Shown: piece by piece, positions 7,857 to 13,844 of the stretch
Layout of the letters: each line of letters begins with the position of its first letter
How positions within the stretch are numbered: position 1 is the first letter of the stretch
Assembly (NCBI GenBank): GCA_002307065.1
Contig: DBTN01000022.1
Location: 1-24,195, forward strand
Direction: 5' to 3'
Origin: Akkermansiaceae bacterium UBA1315
Lineage (GTDB): Bacteria > Verrucomicrobiota > Verrucomicrobiia > Verrucomicrobiales > Akkermansiaceae
Length of the DNA stretch: 24,195 bases
Notes under the pieces: generated by a model
What the model saw: only the letters and a program-made list of their open reading frames with translations
Database searches by the model: none
What the model was told of the DNA's origin: nothing
Program-made: the position numbers and the translations under genes

Positions 7857-9657
7857 CGATATAAAATTCAGTCAGATCTCGGGTTCGCTCGGAAAGGCCG
7901 ATCCTGCCTTCGTGAGCTCTCATGATTTCGCGGGAGATGAATAATCCTAGGCCCACGCCGTCGACGTTTTGTCCGGGAGCGCGGAAAAAGCGCTCGAAAA
8001 TTCGTTCCTGGCTTTCTTCGGGGACGCCGGGGCCTTGGTCGGTCACGGTGACGCGCAGGTGCTGGGCGTCCGGTTTGGTCAGCTCAAGCGTCACTTCGCT
8101 TCCCAAGGGCGCGTGTTTGATGGCGTTGGAAACCAGGTTGTTCAGAACTTCGTCCAACCGGATCGGGTCAGCGAATACTTCCGGCATTTCGTCTTCCGGA
8201 GATTGGATGCGGATGCGGACGTTTTTGGCGTAGCCTGAGCCTTGGTAAAGTTGAGCGGTGCGATGAATGCTATCGAGAAGATTGAGAGGAATTCGCGAGA
8301 GATGGGTGGTTCCACTTTCCGCGCGGGAAAGATCTAACAGGGTGTTGAGAGTAACTAACAGGCGTTCGCAGTCGCCATTGGCGGAGCCAATCATCACCTT
8401 CTGCATCTCGTCGAGTTTGCCGGAGCGTTCTTCCAGCAGAAGGTGCAACACCATGCGGATGCCGGTGAGGGGGGTTTTGATCTCGTGGCTGACGGTTGAA
8501 ATCAGATTGGTCTTCATATCATCGAGCCAGCGAATGCGGCTGACGTTATGAAGTAACACCGCCCAACCCGAACGGGTTTTATCTTCTGAAGAAAAACGAA
8601 AAATACGGGGAAGATAGTAGAATTCCTCTTCTTCAATCCGGAACAGCAAAGCCTCGCGGGGATCTTCGGGGAGGAAATGCGTTCCCTTCTGCCGGCAATC
8701 GTTGAGGATGCGCTGGATTTTCAACGGCATGCGACCTGAGACGCCGAGTTTTTCGGTCAGATTTTCCGCGGAAGGATTGATTTGGACGATGTTGGTATCG
8801 TCGTTGAGAACAAAAACCGGTGAAGGAATCGCCTCGAGAATCGCCCGGTTTACGAGGTCGGCGCGAAGGAGTCGTTCGTCGATTTCGCCGCGCCGGAATT
8901 TCAGTTCGGCGGCCATGTCGTTAAACGCGCCGACGACTTGGCCAAATTCGCTGCCCTGGCCGGGTTGGGGAAGGGTTAATTCGAAATTGCCCTTGCGGAT
9001 TTCGTCGATCGAAAGCTGGAGGCCGATGACGGGATCGACGAGGTGGCGGACGAGTTGGAAATAAATGATGACCGCGATCGATGTGCCCAGCAGGACCAGA
9101 GTGATGACGAAGAGATTGTTTTTCTGGGACTCGCTTTTGAGCTGCCGCTCGATTCCGAAGAGTTTTTCCTCGGCAAGAGCGACGATGTTGTCGGAATGAT
9201 CGGTGATTCTGAGAGTTTGAGTGGCGACGAACTGCAGCAGTTTTTCCCGATCCTCTCGCGTCTCATCGGTTCCTGCAAAAAAGCGTTCGAACCCTTCCAG
9301 ATAGCTGGCTAGGGCGTCTGAGAGACGTCCGGTTGCATCGCGCCAGCGGTTGTCTTTGTCGGCTTGGGCGCGAAGAACGGCGACTTCTGAGAGGATGTTT
9401 TTTTTGTTTTCCTCGAAGTAGCTTCGGTCGGGCGGGATTTCCGGCAGAGGGCCGGCAAGCGATGGCAGATAGCGGGAGTTGAGGGTTGAAGTAAGCGTCC
9501 TCAATCGCTGGGCGTGGTGGATGGAAAGGTAGTCGGAATTGAGGCGGCTTTCGAACCGTTTGTTGGTGTCACGCATCAGCAATAGCGCTGCGGCACCCAC
9601 TGCCCAGAGCAGTACGATGAGGGTGAGAAGGCCAAAAAACAGTCGAATACGGAGCAT
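7840..9657 (-). CDS. membrane sensor histidine kinase, KinB-like architecture
   Basis: A 605-aa transmitter kinase from the ATG at 9657. In order: TM1 at about 7-28; a roughly 150-residue mainly helical extracytoplasmic sensor; TM2 at about 181-203; a HAMP linker at about 204-256; a PAS domain at about 268-372 (AILEAIPSPVFVLNDD); the phospho-acceptor H391 in STVSHEIKTPLTG; and an ATPase domain with the N box (NNLVSNAIKHA), G1 box DQGPGVP (540-546) and G2 box GVGLGL (567-572). This order matches KinB of Pseudomonas, and the upstream gene encodes an AlgB-like regulator. The frame continues upstream to 9819, but that part would run into the regulator gene, and the first TM helix begins right after the chosen ATG. 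The signal sensed is unknown; an envelope cue is plausible. Confidence 0.9.
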   Translation of the reverse strand: MLRIRLFFGLLTLIVLLWAVGAAALLLMRDTNKRFESRLNSDYLSIHHAQRLRTLTSTLNSRYLPSLAGPLPEIPPDRSYFEENKKNILSEVAVLRAQADKDNRWRDATGRLSDALASYLEGFERFFAGTDETREDREKLLQFVATQTLRITDHSDNIVALAEEKLFGIERQLKSESQKNNLFVITLVLLGTSIAVIIYFQLVRHLVDPVIGLQLSIDEIRKGNFELTLPQPGQGSEFGQVVGAFNDMAAELKFRRGEIDERLLRADLVNRAILEAIPSPVFVLNDDTNIVQINPSAENLTEKLGVSGRMPLKIQRILNDCRQKGTHFLPEDPREALLFRIEEEEFYYLPRIFRFSSEDKTRSGWAVLLHNVSRIRWLDDMKTNLISTVSHEIKTPLTGIRMVLHLLLEERSGKLDEMQKVMIGSANGDCERLLVTLNTLLDLSRAESGTTHLSRIPLNLLDSIHRTAQLYQGSGYAKNVRIRIQSPEDEMPEVFADPIRLDEVLNNLVSNAIKHAPLGSEVTLELTKPDAQHLRVTVTDQGPGVPEESQERIFERFFRAPGQNVDGVGLGLFISREIMRAHEGRIGLSERTRDLTEFYIDVPIA

Positions 9658-9670
9658 GATAGGGGGATGA

Positions 9671-11047
9671 TCAGTCCATTCCAAAACGTTTCCGCTTGCG
9701 GTAGAGAGTGGCCTTATCAATGCCAAGAATGGAAGCGGCGTCTTGGAGCGAAGGAGCCCAATCCAAGACACGAGTGAGGTGGGCTTGCTCAATTTCATCC
9801 AAACTGTGTTCACCTCCAATGCCGAGGCCGGAAACCGGATCGGTGGAGGTTCCGTTTACCGTGAGAGGGGTAGGACGTGGCAAATCTTCCGCTTCGATCT
9901 TCGAGCCGCGGGCGAGAATGGCGGCGCGTTCGATGGCGTTGCGGAGCTCGCGGAGATTTCCGGGCCAAGGGTGGCGCATCAAAGCGGTGCGACCGGAGTC
10001 GCTGAAGCCATCGATTTTCCGGCCCATTTGGCCAGAGAAGAAGGCGAGGTATTCGTTGGCGAAGCGGATGAGGTCGGCAGGCCGGTCGCGCAGGGCGGGG
10101 ACGGTCACGCTGATGACATTGAGGCGGTAGTAAAGATCTTCGCGGAAATCACCCGTGCTGATGCTTTTCACGAGATCGCGGTTGGTTGCGGCGATGACGC
10201 GTACGTTGGATTCGCGGACTTTGTTTTCGCCGAGGCGTTCGTATTCGCGTTCCTGCAGGAGGCGGAGGAGCTTCGGCTGGATTTCCATGGGGAGTTCGCC
10301 GATTTCGTCGAGGAAGAGCGTGCCTCCTTCGGCTGCGTGGACTTTTCCCCAAGTGTCTTTGATGGCGCCGGTGAAAGAGCCTTTCATGTGACCGAAAAGG
10401 ACGCTTTCGAGAAGTTCTTTGGAAAGGCTGGGGCAGCTCACGGTGACGAACGGCTTATCACGAAGGTGGCTGCGTTCGTGGACTTCGCGGGCGATGACAC
10501 TTTTTCCGGTTCCGCTTTCGCCCAAGATCAAGACGGAGGCAGAAGTAGCGGCCGCTCGGAACAGCGTGTCGAACTCGTCGCGGGTGCGGTCGTCATCGGA
10601 AACAAAACGCAAAGGGGGCGAAGAGTGACGGACTTCGGATTTCAATTCTTGCACCGTTTCCTGCAAGCGGGTGACCTCGACTTGGGTCTGAAGGGCTTTT
10701 TTCGCTTTGTTTAGAATCGCCCGCAGTTCGTCAGGAGTGAAGGGCTTTTCCAAATAATCGAAGGCGCCCAATTGGGTCGCTTTGACGGCCGTGGAAACGG
10801 AAGCGTGCGCGGTGAAAATTGTCACCAGTTGACGCGGTTTGGAGGCGAGGATTTTCTGGAGGACGTCGAGGCCGTCTTCATCGCCCAATCGAAGATCCAG
10901 AAAGACTAGATCGAAATTTTCTTCTTTGAGGCGACGCAGCGCAGTGTCTCCATCTTCGGCGGTTTCCACGTAGTGCCCTTCCGATTCCAACGCGAGAGAA
11001 GTGGTCAGGCGAATGGATTTTTCGTCGTCAACAATAAGAATGTCCAT
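9671..11047 (-). CDS. AlgB-like NtrC-family sigma-54-dependent response regulator
   Basis: A 458-aa activator: a receiver domain (D7, D8, phospho-acceptor D51 in FLDLRLG, K101), then an AAA+ domain with Walker A GESGTGKS (176-183), sigma-54 contact loop GSFTGA (223-228), Walker B GGTLFLDE (241-248) and FREDLYYRLNV, then a Fis-type helix-turn-helix ending LGIDKATLYRKRKRFGMD. The receiver motif FLDLRLG-x-x-x-GLDVL and the C-terminal LGID-x-(S/A)-TLYRKRK signature are those of AlgB. It is followed 13 bp later by a KinB-like kinase gene, as in Pseudomonas. GSFTGA instead of the usual GAFTGA is notable. It is the first gene of a six-gene operon and is probably autoregulated through the 288-bp upstream region. 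Candidate targets are the divergent entericidin gene and UPF0391-lpxR. Confidence 0.92.
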   Translation of the reverse strand: MDILIVDDEKSIRLTTSLALESEGHYVETAEDGDTALRRLKEENFDLVFLDLRLGDEDGLDVLQKILASKPRQLVTIFTAHASVSTAVKATQLGAFDYLEKPFTPDELRAILNKAKKALQTQVEVTRLQETVQELKSEVRHSSPPLRFVSDDDRTRDEFDTLFRAAATSASVLILGESGTGKSVIAREVHERSHLRDKPFVTVSCPSLSKELLESVLFGHMKGSFTGAIKDTWGKVHAAEGGTLFLDEIGELPMEIQPKLLRLLQEREYERLGENKVRESNVRVIAATNRDLVKSISTGDFREDLYYRLNVISVTVPALRDRPADLIRFANEYLAFFSGQMGRKIDGFSDSGRTALMRHPWPGNLRELRNAIERAAILARGSKIEAEDLPRPTPLTVNGTSTDPVSGLGIGGEHSLDEIEQAHLTRVLDWAPSLQDAASILGIDKATLYRKRKRFGMD

Positions 11048-11109
11048 GGGTGAAGAAAGAGATAGCCGTGCGGTAGGCGGTCATACTCTCTATCATTCTA
11101 CGTGCCTTG

Positions 11110-11138
11110 TTTTCAGGATGATTCTAAGCTCCTGAAAA
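11110..11138. promoter_or_regulatory. perfect 9-bp dyad, candidate activator/operator site
   Basis: TTTTCAGGA and TCCTGAAAA form a perfect inverted repeat with an 11-bp spacer. The half-site centres are 20 bp apart, about two helical turns, as expected for a dimeric helix-turn-helix regulator. On the minus strand it covers the -35 region for a TAGAAT -10-like hexamer (ATTCTA on plus at 11095-11100), upstream of the AlgB-like gene. It lies about 200 bp upstream of the predicted entericidin start point, a normal distance for an enhancer. A second, looser pair (CATACTCT 11082-11089 with AGAGTATG 11144-11151) surrounds it. As RNA it could instead form a long-loop hairpin. Confidence 0.4.
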
Positions 11139-11185
11139 TGAAAAGAGTATGCCGATCGATCCACTGTATCATGCAATGCCATTCG

Positions 11186-11201
11186 TGCAAGGTGCAAGCC
11201 G
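11186..11201 (-). promoter_or_regulatory. weak candidate sigma-54 promoter for the AlgB/KinB-like operon
   Basis: Read on the minus strand, CGGCTTGCACCTTGCA has GG and GC spaced by 10 bp and a perfect TTGCA -12 block, but a poor -24 half (CGGCTT). The predicted start near 11175 would give a leader of about 128 nt containing the 11110-11138 dyad. Evidence is limited to this match. Confidence 0.22.
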
Positions 11202-11275
11202 TTGGAAATGATCATTGCAATTTGCCCGGAATGCGTGGTGTTGAGATGACCGGTCCAAAAGAACAGCAATTTGGT

Positions 11276-11288
11276 TATCAAATCGTTA
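11276..11288 (+). promoter_or_regulatory. IHF consensus site upstream of the entericidin gene
   Basis: TATCAAATCGTTA fits the IHF core consensus WATCAANNNNTTR at every fixed position. It ends 17 bp before the -24 element at 11306 and lies between that promoter and the dyad at 11110-11138. This is the usual enhancer, bend, sigma-54 promoter arrangement. Binding is inference. Confidence 0.42.
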
Positions 11289-11305
11289 TGTTTGATTTCT
11301 AACTC

Positions 11306-11321
11306 TGGCCCACGCTCTGCA
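11306..11321 (+). promoter_or_regulatory. candidate sigma-54 (-24/-12) promoter for the entericidin-like gene
   Basis: TGGCCCACGCTCTGCA matches TGGCAC-N5-TTGCW at all but two positions, with exact GG-N10-GC spacing. A difficulty is that the predicted start (about 11332) is only 4 nt before the ATG at 11336. The mRNA would be nearly leaderless, or the match is fortuitous. Confidence 0.42.
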
Positions 11322-11335
11322 AAGATGAGATTGCT

Positions 11336-11524
11336 ATGAATCCAATCCTGATCTCCACACGTATCAATCAGCGTCGTTTCCTTGCCGTGGCGGCTCTGAC
11401 CGCATCAGCGGCGTTTGTTCTCGCTACCACGTCTTGCTCCACGACCCGGGGTTTTGGCCGCGACATGCAAAAAGTCGGCCAGAAAATTGAGACGGAAGCC
11501 GTTCAAACAGGCGGAACTCAGTAA
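11336..11524 (+). CDS. entericidin EcnA/B-family small lipoprotein
   Basis: A 62-aa secreted lipoprotein. It has a basic N-terminus (INQRRF), a hydrophobic stretch of Ala and Leu residues (about 16-30), and the lipobox-like ATTSC with the acylated Cys at 34. The mature part STTRGFGRDMQKVGQKIE matches the entericidin signature (C-N/S-T-x-RGFG-x-D-x-x-x-x-G-x-x-I). Entericidins are small membrane lipoproteins linked in enterics to stress and programmed lysis; most lineages carry a single copy of unknown role, as here. It is transcribed divergently from the AlgB/KinB-like operon and stands alone, with a strong terminator behind it. Upstream are sigma-54-like and IHF-like elements. No strong ribosome site is visible before the ATG (AGATGAGA at best). 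Confidence 0.85.
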   Translation: MNPILISTRINQRRFLAVAALTASAAFVLATTSCSTTRGFGRDMQKVGQKIETEAVQTGGTQ

Positions 11525-11546
11525 TCCGATCCAGTCCCTTTGATGG

Positions 11547-11587
11547 AATCTTCCCCGGGCCTCCTAAGGCCTGCGGAAGATTTTTTT
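11547..11587 (+). terminator. intrinsic terminator of the entericidin-like gene
   Basis: The arms AATCTTCC (11547-11554) and GGAAGATT (11575-11582) pair around an inner GGCCT/AGGCC stem, and the hairpin runs directly into a T-tract (11581-11587). It lies 22 bp after the entericidin stop. The orientation serves the plus strand; read from dxs on the minus strand the hairpin is not followed by T residues. Confidence 0.85.
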
Positions 11588-11631
11588 GTGTATGGAACGG
11601 GTGATGTCGGTTTTAATTGGCCGGAATCCGT

Positions 11632-13521
11632 TTAGAAGTGCTTCAGGACTTTTTCGACCGCTGCTTCGGCTGTCAGTCCGTGGAGCTGTTTCAAAGTTTC
11701 GGGTTTGCCGTGTTCGATAAATTGGTCAGGCCAGCCGATGCGTTCGACAGGTGTATGGAGATCGGCGGTGTGCAGATGCTCGATCACCGAAGCACCGAAC
11801 CCGTTGAGAAGGACATGATCTTCGAAGGTGCAGAGGACTTTGCACTTCCGCGCGAATTCTTCGAGGACGGCCGTGTCCAGCGGTTTGATGAATCGCGGAT
11901 TGATCAAAGCGACCGATAAGCCTTTGGCTTCCAGCAGTTGTTTCGTTTGTTCCGCCATTTCGAACAAACTTCCCAGGCCGATGAGCGCGACGTCCGTGCC
12001 GTCTGCGATGATTTCGGCTTTGCCGATTTCCAAAAGCTGGGGCTCGGCTTTGATCGGTGTGCCCTTGATGGCTCCACGGGGGTAACGAATGGCGGACGGG
12101 CCAGCATCGTATTGGGCCATGGTGTGCAACATGTCGACGAATTCATCCTCATCCTTCGGTTGCATGTGAATGATGCCGGGAATGTGGCGAAGGTAGCCGA
12201 TGTCGAAGAGTCCGTGGTGAGTCGGGCCGTCATCGCCTGACAAACCGCCGCGATCCATGCACAGGCGAACCGGCAGGCCTTGGAGCGCCATGTCATGAAT
12301 GATCATGTCGTAGGCCCGCTGCATGAAGGTCGAGTAGATCGCGAGAAAGGGGCGGTATCCTTCGGTAGCGAGCCCGCAGGCGAAAAGGGCCGCGTGTTCT
12401 TCCGCGATTCCGACGTCGAAATACCGCTCAGGCAGTTCTTTTTTGAAGATCTCCAGTTTCGTTCCGCCGGGCATCGCGGCGGTGATGGCGACGATTTTTG
12501 GATCTTTTTTCGCGAAATCCGTGACCGCGCGGCCGAAAATGTCCGAGCACGTCGGGCTGGCGGAAAGGTCGGTCGAGCCATCGTCGATTTTGTAAGCGCC
12601 GAGTCCGTGAAATTTTCCGGGATTGTCGAGCGCGGGTTGGTAACCGCGGCCTTTTTCCGTGATGATGTGAAGGACGACGGGTTCTTGGAGCGTCTTGAGA
12701 TGCTCGAAGGTTTTTACCAGCAGCGGAAGGTTGTGACCATCGATCGGGCCAAAATAACGCAGGCCGAATTTTTCGAAAAGAACGTTCGGGAAAATGAGGT
12801 TTTTCGCGCCTTCTTCAACTTTGTGAGCGAGGCTGCGGATGGCCTTGCCGGCGACTTTTTCGACAAACTCCGCAGCTTTCGTGCGCACGGCGGCGTAAGT
12901 CGAGTGGGTTTGGAGGGCGTTGAAATATCGGGCGATCGCGCCGACGTTTTTATCGATCGACCATTCGTTGTCATTGAGAACGATGATGAAACGTTTGGTG
13001 GTCTCAGCGATGTTGTTCAGCGCTTCCAGAGTGGGGCCGCAGGTAAAGGCAGCGTCTCCGGCGACGGCGACGACATGATTGTTTCCCCCGGCGAGATCCC
13101 GTCCGGCGGCCATTCCGAGAGCGGCCGACAGCGCGGTCCCGGCGTGGCCGGCGCCATACGAATCGTGAGGGGATTCCGAGCGAAGGAGAAAGCCGTTGAG
13201 GCCTTTGTAAGTGCGGATCGTGTCGATCTGGGGTGCGCGACCGGTCAGCATTTTATGGACGTAGCCCTGATGGGAAACGTCGAACACGAATTTATCCTCG
13301 GGAGTCGAAAACACCCGGTGCATGGCGATGGAAAGCTCGACGACACCGAGATTCGGGCCCAAGTGGCCACCGGTTTTCGAAAGAGAATTGATCAGCGAAA
13401 AGCGGATTTCTTCTGCTAATTTCAGGAGTTCGTCGTCGGCGAAATTTTTGACATCAGCCGGTGAGTGGATGGTGGAGAGGAGCGGGCCGAGGGTGGTAGG
13501 CTCAGAAGAGTCGGATGTCAT
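11632..13521 (-). CDS. dxs: 1-deoxy-D-xylulose-5-phosphate synthase
   Basis: This is a thiamine-diphosphate enzyme that joins pyruvate and glyceraldehyde 3-phosphate, the entry step of the MEP isoprenoid pathway, in the cytoplasm. The length of 629 aa is normal. Landmarks are SKTGGHLGPNLGVVEL (48-63) with the active-site histidine, DVSHQGYVHK (81-90), GYGAGHAGTALSA-like segment near 122-133, the diphosphate-binding region G155-D-A ... N183, GIAEEHA with the catalytic glutamate, and DRGGLSGDDGPTHHG in the transketolase-like domain. The usual GDG of the TPP motif is GDA here (GDAAFTCG). The start overlaps the xseB gene by 20 bp. The xseB-dxs order is common in bacteria, often with a prenyltransferase gene between, which is absent here. 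Confidence 0.95.
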   Translation of the reverse strand: MTSDSSEPTTLGPLLSTIHSPADVKNFADDELLKLAEEIRFSLINSLSKTGGHLGPNLGVVELSIAMHRVFSTPEDKFVFDVSHQGYVHKMLTGRAPQIDTIRTYKGLNGFLLRSESPHDSYGAGHAGTALSAALGMAAGRDLAGGNNHVVAVAGDAAFTCGPTLEALNNIAETTKRFIIVLNDNEWSIDKNVGAIARYFNALQTHSTYAAVRTKAAEFVEKVAGKAIRSLAHKVEEGAKNLIFPNVLFEKFGLRYFGPIDGHNLPLLVKTFEHLKTLQEPVVLHIITEKGRGYQPALDNPGKFHGLGAYKIDDGSTDLSASPTCSDIFGRAVTDFAKKDPKIVAITAAMPGGTKLEIFKKELPERYFDVGIAEEHAALFACGLATEGYRPFLAIYSTFMQRAYDMIIHDMALQGLPVRLCMDRGGLSGDDGPTHHGLFDIGYLRHIPGIIHMQPKDEDEFVDMLHTMAQYDAGPSAIRYPRGAIKGTPIKAEPQLLEIGKAEIIADGTDVALIGLGSLFEMAEQTKQLLEAKGLSVALINPRFIKPLDTAVLEEFARKCKVLCTFEDHVLLNGFGASVIEHLHTADLHTPVERIGWPDQFIEHGKPETLKQLHGLTAEAAVEKVLKHF

Positions 13522-13843
13522 CGTGGTCGTCGTCGAGGCCGGCCGGAGGATCAGGCTGGTCGGTAAGGGGTCCGGAAGCGTGGCCGTGTGCGGGTGTCGA
13601 TTCCAGTGGATTTTCGGTTTGGTTCCGCAGGGTGATCAGTTCGATGCGGGTTCGGGCAGACTTGAGAATGGATTCGCAACGGTCGAGCAGTTTCGAGCCT
13701 TGTTCGTAATGCGCGACCAGATCTTCGAGTGGAAGGTGGTCATGCTCCATTGCCTCGACGATTGCTTCGAGGCTGGAGAGCGCGCTTTCGAATGTCGGAT
13801 CGGGGGATTCCTCTTCAACGGTGGATTTTCGTCGCGACGCCAT
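13502..13843 (-). CDS. xseB: exodeoxyribonuclease VII small subunit
   Basis: The small subunit of exonuclease VII, which degrades single-stranded DNA to oligonucleotides together with XseA (not in this window). The 113-aa protein has the family core at about 17-72: FESALSSLEAIVEAMEHD, then PLEDLVAHYEQGSKLLDRCESIL, which forms a helical hairpin. The C-terminal 35 residues (Pro, His and Asp rich) are longer than usual and are probably disordered. It starts 1 bp after the upstream membrane-protein gene ends and overlaps dxs, so it lies inside a tightly packed operon. Confidence 0.92.
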   Translation of the reverse strand: MASRRKSTVEEESPDPTFESALSSLEAIVEAMEHDHLPLEDLVAHYEQGSKLLDRCESILKSARTRIELITLRNQTENPLESTPAHGHASGPLTDQPDPPAGLDDDHDDIRLF

Positions 13844-13844
13844 A

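Noticed and set aside
9658..9819. Extension of the KinB-like kinase upstream of 9657
   Set aside because: It would run into the AlgB-like gene, and the first TM helix begins immediately after the ATG at 9657.
9743..10714. Plus-strand open frame (323 codons) opposite the AlgB-like gene
   Set aside because: It is a shadow of an unambiguous AAA+ regulator; the translation is low-complexity and Ala/Phe/Glu rich.
11093..11302. Small open frames on both strands in the divergent intergenic region
   Set aside because: There is no ribosome site, no recognisable composition and no domain, and the region is better explained by regulatory elements.
12280..13419. Long plus-strand open frame (379 codons) opposite dxs
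   Set aside because: It is antisense to a well-conserved dxs gene, its translation shows no domain, and it is a by-product of codon bias in a GC-rich gene.
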